A DNA stretch of 64,000 nt, from assembly GCA_020631735.1 (NCBI GenBank), contig CM036159.1, positions 99,211,670 through 99,275,669 on the forward strand, given 5' to 3'. This document shows, one piece after another, positions 22,151-32,500 of the stretch; the first letter of the stretch is position 1, and the number at the start of each line of letters is the position of its first letter. This stretch comes from Saccharum officinarum (taxonomy: Eukaryota; Streptophyta; Magnoliopsida; Poales; Poaceae). The notes below the pieces were generated by a model that saw only the letters and a program-made list of their open reading frames with translations, was not told where the DNA came from and searched no databases. A program made the translations under genes and the position numbers.

Positions 22151-24147
22151 TGAAAACCCTAGTTTAGTTTTGAATAATTGATTAAAACCTAGCACTAACC
22201 TTTGTCATGAGTTGTGATATGAGCTAGGTTGGTGCAATCCAAGTGCGGAGCATGGTGGCACACATGAAGTGATGAGAAGGCCACATGTGATGATGATCAA
22301 GTGCTCAACTTGGAAAAGAAGAAAGAGAAAAACAAAGCCACAGATATCAAGGCAAAGGTATATCATAGGTTTTGTTTTTGGTGATCAAGACACTGTAGAG
22401 AGTGTGATCACGTTTAGGATCAATAGTCGTACTATAAAGAGAGAAAATCTTTGGTTAAACAGTTATCGAGTGCCACTAGGTGACATGATTCTTGTATATG
22501 CATTTAGGAATCTAGTGTGCTAACTTTGACCCTTATAAAATGCTTTGAAAAATGCTAACATACATGCACACAAGTTCTACACTTTGTGGTTAGCAAGTTG
22601 GAAGTAAGGGTGAAGTGGTTGTGGACTTAGAAAAAGAAAAAGGGGAGAACGTCCACGACTGAACGCTAGCCGCAGGGTGACCAGACTCACCCCGACGTGT
22701 CTGGTCATTTTTAAGCCACGGTGAAGTCTCTGTCCGAGAATACGAAGAAGTAACCAGACATAGTGATCTGATGTTGGCCGTGCATCCGGTCAAACTAACC
22801 AGAGGAGGCGACGCTCGATGGCGCGATCGGATGCCGTTGAATTCTTATGATCGGACGCGTAGGTGAAAAGCAATTTCGCTGATGTACGCTGATGTCGCGC
22901 GCGCGAAGAAGAGAGTAGTGTGGACCGGACGCACGGGCACATCAGGTCGCCTCTGACCTGATGCGTCCGGTCAATAAAAACTGGCTCTGGAAACTTGCTA
23001 TTCGTGACCTAACGCTGTGTACTCTAGAGTCTAGTCGATCAAGGAGCAAGTCCGGTCTCAACTTAACAGGACAAGCGATTGAGAGATGATTGTTGAGATC
23101 TAGCAGCTCTGGTTCAAACAGGGACATATGGACGATTGTAGGTGACCGGACGCTGGCCGATCGGATGTAGGGGCGCGTTCGGTCAGCCCGAGAGTGCCAA
23201 ACGGCTCTTTGAGTCTTAGGGCTCTATAAATAGGAAGGTACCAGCTTGGGGCTTATTCTCTTGACACTTTGACATACTTGACATCCCTATAAGCCTAAGC
23301 AAACACCTCCCACCCATCTCCATCTTTGATTCTTCACCATAGTGAGATTGGGAGTGATTCCAGGTGTATTTGCTTGAGTGATTGCATCTAGTGGCACCTG
23401 GGGTCGTTGTGGCTGCAGATTTCTTGTTTCTCTTGGTGGTTACCACCACCTAGATGGCTTGGAGCAGCGGAGGAGCTTTGGCATGTGTTGGTGATTATTC
23501 ATGACCGGCTCCAGTGATTGTGAGGGGTCTTGTACCTTCCCCGACGGAGAGCCAAAAGGTAACTCTAGTAGATTGCTTGTGTCATTGAGTTACCTCACTT
23601 GTGGGTAGGTTCTTGCAGTGTTCAAGTGTGTGGACGAGGTTCGTGCAACTTCTCTTAACCACCGAACCACCAAGTGTTGGTCGACACAACGGGGACTACC
23701 ATGCTGGTAAGCATGTGAACCTCAGGAGAAAAATTACTTGTCTCTTGCCCTTTGGTATTCTCCCAGTGATTGAATTGGTATTCATCTTGTGATTGGTTCA
23801 CTCCTCTACGCGGCGGTATAATCACCTTGCTCACTCATTTATTTTTTCACAAACTAGTTGAAGCAAGCTTTTTAGTGTAGCTAGAATTTAGAGCTTGCAT
23901 TATAGCTTAAGTTCATTTAGTGGAGCTCTTTAGTGTAGCAAGTTTGAGAGCTCTCAGTGAATAGCAACATAGCCAATTGTATGCCTAGTGATCATAGCAA
24001 CTAGAATTGTTGGATAGGTGGCTTGCAACCCTTGTAGAGCTCGAGCAAAATTGTATTACGCCATTTATCATACTAATCAACTGCTCTAGTTAGTTTGTAT
24101 ATTTTTAAATAGGCTATTCACCCCTCTAGCCATATTTAGACCTTTCA
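22151..24147 (+). repeat. 3' LTR of copia element
   Basis: It begins TGAAAACCCTAG after the purine tract and ends CACCCCTCTAG...CCTTTCA. U3 has a weathered version of the GACCGGACGCGTCCGGTC array (about 22675-23190), with many CpG sites turned into TpG or CpA, then a TATA box at 23225-23232. Confidence 0.85.
23225..23232 (+). promoter_or_regulatory. TATA box of copia LTR
   Basis: TATAAATA stands directly after the palindrome array, at the same relative place as in the LTR at 4314-6785. Confidence 0.65.
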
Positions 24148-24586
24148 CCCGCGCTCGGCCAGACTCCACCAGACCTCTCTGGTCCATCCATGTCCGGTGT
24201 ACACCAGATGGCAATGTGCTTGGCCAAAAACTTTAGCAAGTCTGCGCATAGGCTGACCTATCCGATGCCCATGTTCGGTGTCTGGTAAACAACAGCACCG
24301 GTAGTATACTTTCTTCTCTTCAGAAGGGTGCTAATTTCTTAAATGTTTTGCCGAACCTCTAAACCCTGAATTAGCATTTTTCAAAGTGTTTCCAAAACAT
24401 TTTCGATTGCCACTCACCATGATACTAAATGTAATGCATATGCAAATAAAACTCACACTTAGCAGCTCATAAAAACTTCACTAACATTGCCTAACATGTG
24501 GGATAAGAAAAGAGGACGGGAAACGGTAGCCAGACAACAGAGAGAAACATGAAAATGATGAAGACTCCGTCGTCAATGGAGGACAG
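24148..24586. other. Unidentified repeat fragment interrupted by the small LTR element
   Basis: AT-rich non-coding sequence without ORFs or recognised motifs. The interrupted sequence resumes at 27549. It looks like old LTR material but I cannot name it. Confidence 0.35.
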
Positions 24587-24862
24587 TGTTAGGAGTGGCT
24601 GCCATGTGGGCCTAGGAGGCCCAAGAGGAACAGGCTGGCAATGGCCCGTCTGCTGGCTACAAAAGGCATTGGTGGATTCCTAAAGAAGGCATCGAAGAAC
24701 ATCAGAAACCATTTACTTTTACCTTTACTTTACTGTCATCTTCTTCCCCAAGTTGATTCATCTTGTACCTAGATTTCCTATCTTTAGTTTCTTCTAGATA
24801 TTTCTAGACTTGATCCTGCTACTTTCCCTGGTTCATCTTGATTTAGTTGCCAGTTGTTAACA
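24587..24862 (+). repeat. 5' LTR of the small element
   Basis: 276 bp, TG...CA ends, 274 of 276 bases identical to the 3' LTR. It is followed by the primer site at 24865-24877. Confidence 0.92.
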
Positions 24863-24897
24863 ATTGGTATCGGAGACAGTCGATTCTCGGTCTAGCC

Positions 24898-25701
24898 ATG
24901 GATCCCGCTGTCCTCAAGATCATCTGCGACGCGTTCAACCGGAGGTTCGATGAGTTGGAGGCTCGTTTGGACCGGCGTTTCTCGCCTTCACCGGTGACGG
25001 AGCCGTGGGATGCCGTTGAGGAGATCCGCGTCGGTGCCACCACCCCTGAGCCATCGGTCGCCTCGGCTCCCATCTGCAGCACCACCACCGTCTCCATCGA
25101 CGAGCACAGCCTCGACCCCGCGGCGGCCTGCGCCAAGTCCGACGCCTCCATGGTCTTCAACGACGTGAACCCCATCCACCTCGACCGCGCGAACGCGACC
25201 CTACTGGTCACCTCGGGGGCGCTGGCGGAGTAGGACACCGCGGCGCACTTTGCCACGGAGTTCACCTTCCCTGCGCCGGTGGTGCAGCAGGTGGCCGAGC
25301 ACTTCGGGTCCCTCATCGCATGCGCTGAGCAGGAGAAGCGTGTTGTCGTCTTCCCCGCCAAGGGAGTAGGCGCGAGCGGCCGCGTCTGCATCGCGTGGCT
25401 CCACCCCAGCCGGACCCTAGCGCTCGATGAGCTTCCACAAGTGCTGCATTCAAGGTGTTCGACATTTGGTCCTATCCACATCGAGCGCGCCACTGCGTCG
25501 GTGTCCACTACACCGGCTCCTCTTCGGCTTCGCCGACCACGGCGCGCACCTCCGCGCCCGCCTTGGCTTCACCGACCGCGGTGTTACCAGCCTCGTCCGC
25601 CCCGGCTCGGCGTCCGCGCGCCTCGACCTCCTCGATGCCGCCCTCTGCCCCACGCTCTCCGACTTCAGACTCACCATCGGTGACCTCACCTCGGTCCCTG
25701 C
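24898..25701 (+). pseudogene. Gag-like reading frame of the small LTR element, broken
   Basis: Begins MDPAVLKIICDAFNRRF just after the primer site, with a short amphipathic DELEARLDRRF stretch that resembles the start of many plant copia-type gag proteins. A TAG at 25231-25233 interrupts it and the same frame runs on to 25683. Around 25500 the likely coding frame changes, so one or two indels may be present. No zinc knuckle is seen. Assignment to gag rests on position and the N-terminal style only. Confidence 0.45.
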
Positions 25702-27273
25702 GTGGGGCGGCATCCCCGTCCGCCTCGGCTTCGCACATGCCTGCCTGCGCTGTCTCGTTCGGCTGCTTCCTGGCCGTGGCGCTTGCTGCATCCGGCCATT
25801 GGTCTGCCGTCGCCATCTTCGCAGACGGCCTCCATCTCCGTTCAGCAGCGGTTGGACGCCAACATCTCCGCCCATGCCGCGTTCCTGGCCGCCCTGGGCA
25901 ACTGGGCCTCTTGCCAGGCCACCGCGGGCAACCAGGCCTCTAGCCAGGCCGCCGTCGCGGCCAACATCCACGGCAACCCCTTCCGCGCTCTCTTCACCAT
26001 TCCCAAGCTGGGCCACTTCGTCCTCCGCGCGGACGCCGACCTCACCGCCAGCGGCCGCATCTACGTCCGCTTCGCCCTTGTCGACAACAGGCTCAACGAT
26101 CTCAGTTCGTTCATCCCCGCCGCCGCCGTCTTCGCTACCGGGGGAGAGGCGAGCTTCAACATCTTCTGCAACGACGTCTCGGACGCCATCCCTGCGGACG
26201 CGTTCGCACGCATCATGAAGGACATCCTCGCCGGCCACGAGGAGGCCTCCTCGCCGCTCCTGCTGCGGGGGCACGGACCCGCGCATGCACACGCCACCTC
26301 CGTCCTCGACGACCTAGCAGCCACTGCACGACTCAACCGGTCCGCGCTCCAGGCGACTCAGCATGCCGTCGAGTTCGTGCTAGATTCCATCGAGTTGACC
26401 CACTTCCACGCCGAGCTGCTCCTCGACGCCGACTCCGAGCGTTCCACCATGGGCCCGTTCCGTTGCTACAAGCCCGTCTCGTGCGCCGACCTTGTCCCCG
26501 CGCCAGCCACGATGATGCAGTGGTCCGCCTGGGACCTCGGCGAGATGGAGGGCAAGTTCTGCATCACGTGCATGGTCGGCCGCATCGACGCCGCTGTCAT
26601 CATCCTTCTCGACTTCGCGTGCGAGACCACCTGTGGCGTCGCCTCGTGGACTCTAGCTGGACACTTCGCGGCCCGCAGCCTCATGAGACGCCAGGACAAC
26701 AAGCTGCTCCGCCTCGTCGGTGTCCGCACTGCCTCCGGCAAGCGCCTTCCCCCCGATGTGACGTTCGACTGCACGGAGGGCTTCGCGTTCGTGAACAGCG
26801 GCGACCTCGTCAACGGCGTTCGTGCACAGTGGCGTGTCCCAGCTGCCGTTGAGGAGATCGGGATGATTATCATCGGCTTACACTGCCACCTGCACGAGCA
26901 GCGCATTCCCAAGATCCTCCGCCACGACGACAAGGCCGCCAACATGCTGTTGGTCAAGAACCATGAGGCCGACAAGTGGGTCTTCGGCCTCGCTACGCTG
27001 CAGTACCACGGCGGCGCGCGGCACATCATGCCCAGGTCCATCTCCACGAGGCCAACGTCAGAGAAGGCGAATGTGTTCGACTCTGGGATTCTGCTGCTGT
27101 CGCTCATCACGGCACAGCTCGCATTCGAGCTCGGCAAGACCTCCGGTGCTCTGCACAGCCCGAAGGGCATCCTACTGGATTGGTCGATGCAAGCTCAATG
27201 CCACGGCTCGGCCTCCGCAGATCAATGCCACGGCTTGAGGGCAAGCCGTATTTCAAGTGGTGGGGAATGTTAG
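25702..27273 (+). CDS. 523-codon ORF in LTR element ending in a receptor-kinase-like C-lobe
   Basis: Uninterrupted for 1.57 kb; the first ATG is used but the true start is uncertain because the upstream frame is GC-rich throughout. Residues 1-380 are not recognised. From about 26890 the protein follows the plant receptor-like kinase C-lobe: a LHEQ helix end, KILRHDDKAANMLL (matching HRDxKAANxLL of the catalytic loop, with His and Arg exchanged), WVFGLA (DFGLA with Val for the metal-binding Asp), a degraded activation-loop end (IMPRS for APEY), SEKANVFDSGILLLSLIT (matching the EKSDVFSFGVLLLELIT region) and LLDW. Catalysis is therefore unlikely. The stop codon TAG lies within the first six bases of the 3' LTR (TGTTAG). 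Transduplication of a host kinase fragment is the best reading; the similarity is by eye. Confidence 0.6.
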   Translation: MGRHPRPPRLRTCLPALSRSAASWPWRLLHPAIGLPSPSSQTASISVQQRLDANISAHAAFLAALGNWASCQATAGNQASSQAAVAANIHGNPFRALFTIPKLGHFVLRADADLTASGRIYVRFALVDNRLNDLSSFIPAAAVFATGGEASFNIFCNDVSDAIPADAFARIMKDILAGHEEASSPLLLRGHGPAHAHATSVLDDLAATARLNRSALQATQHAVEFVLDSIELTHFHAELLLDADSERSTMGPFRCYKPVSCADLVPAPATMMQWSAWDLGEMEGKFCITCMVGRIDAAVIILLDFACETTCGVASWTLAGHFAARSLMRRQDNKLLRLVGVRTASGKRLPPDVTFDCTEGFAFVNSGDLVNGVRAQWRVPAAVEEIGMIIIGLHCHLHEQRIPKILRHDDKAANMLLVKNHEADKWVFGLATLQYHGGARHIMPRSISTRPTSEKANVFDSGILLLSLITAQLAFELGKTSGALHSPKGILLDWSMQAQCHGSASADQCHGLRASRISSGGEC

Positions 27274-27543
27274 GAGTGGCTGCCATGTGGGCCTAGGAGG
27301 CCCAAGAGGAACAGGCTGGCAATGGCCCGTCTGCTGGCTACAAAAGGCATTGGTGGATTCCTAAAGAAGGCATCGAAGAACATCAGAAACCATTTACTTT
27401 TACCTTTACTTTACTGTCATCTTCTTCCCCAAGTTGATTCATCTTGTACCTAGATTTCCTATCTTTAGTTTCTTCTAGATATTTCTAGACTTGATCCTGC
27501 TACTTTCCCTGGTTCATCTCGATTTAGTTGCCGGTTGTTAACA
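27268..27543 (+). repeat. 3' LTR of the small element
   Basis: Second 276-bp copy; preceded by a purine tract and followed by the GACAG target duplication. Confidence 0.92.
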
Positions 27544-27548
27544 GACAG

Positions 27549-28232
27549 GCCAAAAGAAAAGAGGACGAGAAAACATGAGTGAACAACTGAACGTCATGGT
27601 GGAGTTGGTTTTCACCGGAACGAGACAGACTCATCGGAAAAGCTCGTTGAAGTTTGTAGGTTTTTAAACTTTGTCTTCAGATCTAGGACGCCAGGAGCAG
27701 TGGCCCCTGAAATGATTTTGAGATCTGTAATGACAAAATCAAGGAGAACGTCGACATATATTTATAGGATTTTCAGAAGTTCCAAATTTTATTATTATTG
27801 TGATATATTTCCCATTTTAAAAATAATTCCAAAAAACACGTGAAGTCATTTTTAAACCACAAAAAATCTCCAAAATTAGAGAAGAAGTCCCAGACGTGGA
27901 TTAGGACACGAGGAATCCTAATAAAGTATTTGGATCCCAAGAAAAAGGCCATTGCTAGTTTTGAATAAAGAGATTAAGCACAAGGATAAAGGATTTACAT
28001 TTTAGAAAATATTAGAAAAAAATCCTAGAGATAGATATTCGTCTCCTAAACATATTTTGAAATATTTTTATTTTTATTTTCACTAATTGGAAGATTTGTA
28101 GAAGCATTTTTATTTTCACCAATTTGTTTACTCGCTAACTAAATCTTGAAATATTTTAGAAAAATACAAAATTATTCACTTTATTTGGTGTAAACTATTC
28201 GGATCGGAAAATAGAAATTTTGGAACGTGACA
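27549..28232. other. Continuation of the interrupted repeat fragment
   Basis: AT-rich, no ORF. The end TTTGGAACGTGACA at 28219-28232 looks like an LTR terminus, so 24148-28232 (minus the young element) may be LTR remains of an unidentified gypsy element. Confidence 0.35.
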
Positions 28233-28387
28233 ATCACTCTCTCACATACTAGGGTTTGTGTCGAATGCTGACAGTGGCAAATTGTTACATAACCCATGGT
28301 GGCTAATTGGTAGCCGATCACCCCGCGTGAGAGTGAGACTGAGACCCAGGCAAGCACTCAATTTCCACACACCGACGGCGACGGCCA

Positions 28388-28447
28388 ATGGAGACCGCAT
28401 TCGCGCTCGCGCCCTGCGGCAAGGCCCGATCGATTTTGCCCAGGAGG
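28388..28447 (+). other. Possible orphan first exon next to the MITE
   Basis: An ATG opens a 20-codon frame (METAFALAPCGKARSILPRR) that ends exactly at AGGAGG|GTAAGG, a good donor site. The leader upstream is GC-rich. A Tourist-like MITE starts four bases into the presumed intron. No matching second exon is recognised downstream before the MADS gene. It could be a remnant of a host gene or chance. Confidence 0.25.
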
Positions 28448-28451
28448 GTAA

Positions 28452-28996
28452 GGATGCGTTTGGTTGGTTGGATTTGTACGATGGGATGGGACCATCCATG
28501 GATTGGTAGTGTTTGGTTTACTGAATCACTTGGACGAGGAAATCCCTGTATAGGGAATATACCACGAGATGCTAGATTTCCTAGTTCGTAAAAATCTTGC
28601 GGACCAGTTTATCCATGTCTTCTAATCTCTGTCGTTAGTAAATAAATTAAGGATTATTAGTATGTTATATTACTACTTAGTAATTATGATGGTAGGATTA
28701 GTTTTGATAAGTGCTAATACGCTGATTAGTGCATGTTTCGTGTGCTAATTAGGATATTAGTGGTGTAAATTAACATATTTTATTTGAAATTAGTGATCAT
28801 CAAGACAAAATTAGTATTAGTGCATATTTATCAGTGTCTAATTAGTTATTATTATTTTAAAATAATAGATATAATCTCATCCACTTTTATCCATCAAACA
28901 AAACTGAAAAATAATTCACCTTATCCATCCCACCAAACATGTATAATATGAATCGCCGTATCCCATCCTAACCTTGTGCTCGGTCCAAACGCAGCC
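28452..28996. mobile_element. Tourist-like MITE upstream of the MADS gene
   Basis: Terminal inverted repeats GGATGCGTTTGG and CCAAACGCAGCC are flanked by the 3-bp duplication TAA (28449-28451, 28997-28999), the mark of PIF/Harbinger-type elements. The 545-bp AT-rich interior has no ORF. It lies about 200 bp upstream of the MADS TATA box and may influence its promoter. Confidence 0.8.
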
Positions 28997-29193
28997 TAAA
29001 CCTCTCGCGCGATCGCCTTCTTTATTTGGGCTCTCTCCCCTGGCCCTGGTCCCGTCTTTTTTTACCCTCGCCTAGCGGTCGCCTCACCCGTTCACCCCGT
29101 CTCCACCACGAAATGGGCAAGCGTCGGCCTCCACCGCCACCAGTCCGCCTCCTCGGCTCCTCCACCGGGTCACGCAGTTCCCCGCCCCGCCAC

Positions 29194-29200
29194 TATAAAA
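29194..29200 (+). promoter_or_regulatory. TATA box of the SOC1-like MADS gene
   Basis: TATAAAA in GC-rich surroundings (CACTATAAAAATCC), about 375 bp before the start codon. A transcript start near 29225 would give a leader containing one intron, as in other SOC1-type genes. Confidence 0.65.
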
Positions 29201-29351
29201 ATCCACCTGCACCCCCACCGCGTGTGTACAGTACACACACGCGTGCACGGGCGGGCAAGCACAAGAAAGGAAAGCGGAGACCGGCCGCGCGGCGGGCGCC
29301 AGCCGAACCCACCAGTTCACCACCGCCTGCTTGCCTCCCTCTTTCGCTTTG

Positions 29352-29361
29352 CCATTTTTGG
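29352..29361 (+). promoter_or_regulatory. CArG box overlapping the 5'UTR splice donor
   Basis: CCATTTTTGG is a perfect CC(A/T)6GG MADS-binding site. Its last G is the first base of the probable leader-intron donor (G|GTGAGC at 29361). Confidence 0.45.
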
Positions 29362-29494
29362 TGAGCGCCCTCCTCTCTCAGATCTGCCTAGTTTTGTCTC
29401 AGTCCCGTGGCTTCTGATCCTCTCGTTTTTTAAAAAATTTCTCGCCTTACCTCACTGTTGCTGCTGTTGGTTGGCTGGTTTGCGTTCGGTGCAG
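29361..29494 (+). other. Probable intron in the MADS gene 5' leader
   Basis: Donor G|GTGAGC at 29361 and acceptor TTCGGTGCAG at 29494 with a T-rich interior (CTGTTGCTGCTGTTGG). A leader intron is common in SOC1-clade genes. An alternative acceptor is CGTGCAG at 29507. Confidence 0.5.
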
Positions 29495-29570
29495 CTTGTT
29501 CGTGCAGCGTCCCTGGATTGGGGCCGCTCCCGTACGTTTCGGGAAGCCGCGGAGGGATCGGCCGGCCACG

Positions 29571-32500
29571 ATGGTGCGGGGGAAGACGGAGCTGAAGCGG
29601 ATAGAGAACGCGACGAGCCGGCAGGTGACCTTCTCCAAGCGCCGCAACGGGCTGCTCAAGAAGGCCTTCGAGCTCTCCGTGCTCTGCGATGCTGAGGTCG
29701 GGCTCATCGTCTTCTCCCCGCGCGGCAAGCTCTACGAGTTCGCCAGCGCCGCCAGGTGCGTACGTCCTCCTCTTGCACGCCATCCTTCCTCCGGCCTGCA
29801 TGCTTCTCCCGGCCCACCGACGAATCTGGATAGGAGTCCCGCGCGTTCCATCCGTTGTCTAGCTCGTTGCGCCCCTCAGGCCGCAGCAGTTGCTCCTTCC
29901 ATTTCAAACTGTCGGTGGTGAATTTGACTTGATTTCTCTGGGATTTGGTTGAACTGGGTTTTCCTGCGGTTGGGTTCGCGCTTGGGCATTTCTCACGCTT
30001 GATATTATTGGAAGTCGCGAACTCCTGTAGCGCCTGATCCGCCCTCCCCCATAAAATATCTGTACGGCTTCGATGCATATCAAGCGTTCTTTCTTCCTTC
30101 CTCCTGCCCCTTTGCTGCTACTGTTCCTTTCCCTCTCCCCCAGCCACACCCATGTCGATCCCTGCTTTCAAGTCTCCTCCCATTTGATACCTGGCGGACT
30201 GGCTGAAAACAGCAGGAGCGGCAGGGAAAACACTTAGGCTGTGTTTAGTTGGTTAGTTGGTGCTGTAAATTTTTTTGAAAGTACCGTGACTTTTTCATTT
30301 GTATTTGGTAATTAGTGTCTAATTATAGGCTAATTAGGTTCGAAAGATTCGTCTCTCGTGATTTTACAATCAAACTGTGTAATTAGTTTTTGTTACCTAT
30401 ATGTAATGCTCTATACATGCGTTCAAAAATTCGATGTGACAGAAAATCTTGTAATTTTTTTTTGAAGTTTAAAGGATCTAAACACGCCCTTAAAAGCCTG
30501 AAGAAATCGATGACAACATCGTACACGGGGCAACCCAATAAAAGCCTGAAGAAATCGATGACAACATCGTACACGGGGCAACCCAATGCAATGCCAAAGT
30601 CCTGAATTAATGCGCGGCCAATAGGAGGAAGAGTGAGGCCTCGTTCACTTCCCCACCCTAACCTAAAATATTTTTTCTTACACCTATCGCATCAAATCTT
30701 TCGACGCATGTATGGAGCATTAAACGTTGGTAAAAAAATAACTAATTGCATAGTTTGTCTTTAAATGTCGGGACGAATCTTTTAAGCCTAGTTAGTCCAT
30801 GATTGATAAATTTTGTCAAATAACAACGAAAGATGCTACAGTAACTTTTCATCTATTTTTCACGAAGTGAACACACCCTGAGTGGAGTGGAAAAAGAGGC
30901 AGGCGTGGCCAGTAAACTGCGTGGAGCCGTGGAGGATAGCTGCTCATGGCCAGTGGCGGATCTACAGTGGGCTGGGGGCTCCAGTCTCCTAATGACTTGA
31001 TTTAGGCTCCGTTTGGCACGACTCCGCTTCACCAGCGAAACCATTTTTTGTGTTTCAGCTCCATGAACAACTCTATCGGTGGAGTTAGAGCCGTTTTGGT
31101 AAATCGTTTGGCAAAACAGCTCTACATGTAGAGTTCCTTAAAACATGCTCTCACAGAACGCCACGTAGGATGAGGTGAAGCCAGGAAAAACCACTATTTT
31201 TTGCTCCTTCTCACCCCAAAGCTCTGTGAGAGCACGTTTTTAGTGGCTTCATCGGTGGAGCCGTTTCATTTTACCCCGTTTGGTAGAAAACGGCTCCAAA
31301 CGGCTTCTGAAGCCGCTGGAGAAGCCCTGCCAAACGGGACCTTACTTAAAAAAATACTATAGTAAAACCTCGAATCACCATTAAATCTTCATACAAATTA
31401 ACATCTCTACTGTTTTAGCGCCTCTTGATTCTCATCCTGCATCCGCCACTGCTCATGGCTAATACTACAAACTTAGAAACATCGCCATGTGACTTCTGGT
31501 CGCTTGCCTTGTTCCTCCGGCCAGCCAAAGGCACTTTTTTCTTGAGGCCTGTTCGCTTGGTACAGTGTCAGTGAAAAGTACCTTCAGCCAGGGGGTTGTG
31601 TTTGTGTTTTGGAAACAATCTTTTCTTGGTATGGAGCAGTGGTGGTGCCGATTGACTTTTCTTGCTTGTGTTCTCCAATCACATCAGTTCCGGACGAGGT
31701 ATGATGGCTTGGGCCTCACCGGTCATTTTGCTGTGACGGTCGCTACAGTTTGTAGTAGCATATTAATTCTTTGGTTTATTGATTGCGTGCTTTTGGTCTG
31801 GGTTTATTGGTTTCATCCAAAGGTTAAGAAATATAGTACATGCGATATTGTAGTTTCAGCAAGATTTCTACCGTCGATTTTATGAGAAATAGGTCTGGTG
31901 ACCTGAATGTCTTTAGCTTCTCTGGCGAGCCTTAGTTTCTCCTGTTCTACTGTGAGTATTCCATCTTAATTAATCTTTCGTTCGGTAGGTTAGGTTTAGG
32001 GGGTGTTTGGTCTGAGGAGTTAAAGTTTAATAAATACTGTAGCACTTTCGTCTTATTTGACAAAAAGTTTCCAATCTTGGACTAATTAAGCTTAATAGAT
32101 TCGTCTCGTAAATTACTCCTAATCTGTGCCGACATGCATGCAATTAGTCTACATTTAATACTCCATGCATTTGAGGAAACATTGATGTGATGTGAGTTAA
32201 ACTTTAACAAGTTGAAACCAAACAGGCCCTTAAAGTTTTAAACTGCCTCGTCTTCCTAATGCCTTTATATGTATATGAAATCTGACCCTTATGAATATAT
32301 GAGAACAAAATGTCTGGTTGGTTATCATCTTAACAGTTTTATCCAATATATATGCTTGGTAGATGCTTAAATTAATAATCTATAACATATTCTGATGAAT
32401 TGTTTTTCCATGTTCCAACCAAGTTTACGCACACAACCAATTCTCCTTTCCGTACATCATTCCATGCCCATATTTGCACAAACCTTTCGGATTGGTTCAG

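Larger units (their letters stand above)
17730..24147 (+). mobile_element. Ty1-copia (SIRE/Maximus-like) element, plus strand, 5' part lost in gap
   Basis: Remnants of gag end, protease, integrase, reverse transcriptase and RNase H are followed by 1.1 kb of non-coding sequence, a purine tract and a 2.0-kb LTR. The pol order (integrase before reverse transcriptase) shows copia. It is related to the pol-less element at 1-6785 through shared 3' non-coding phrases, LTR termini and the palindrome array. It is strongly decayed. Confidence 0.85.
24587..27543 (+). mobile_element. Young non-autonomous LTR element carrying a kinase-like ORF
   Basis: Two 276-bp direct repeats (24587-24862, 27268-27543), both TGTTAGGAG...GTTAACA, differ at only two positions. 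They are flanked by the perfect 5-bp duplication GACAG (24582-24586 and 27544-27548). A primer site TGGTATCGGAGAC follows the 5' LTR after two bases; a purine-rich AAGTGGTGGGGAA precedes the 3' LTR. The 2.4-kb interior is GC-rich coding-like sequence with no protease, integrase or reverse transcriptase, so it needs another element's enzymes. At a usual grass rate of about 1.3e-8 per site per year, two differences mean roughly 0.3 million years. Confidence 0.9.

Noticed and set aside
25450..26292. Long minus-strand ORF of 280 codons opposite the kinase-like ORF
   Set aside because: Mirror frame of GC-rich coding sequence; no motifs, while the plus frame has kinase-like motifs and ends at the LTR.
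29496..29921. 141-codon single-exon MADS protein
   Set aside because: The MADS frame is followed by a clear donor at 29756 and exons 2-7 join in frame; the codons past 29755 are intron.
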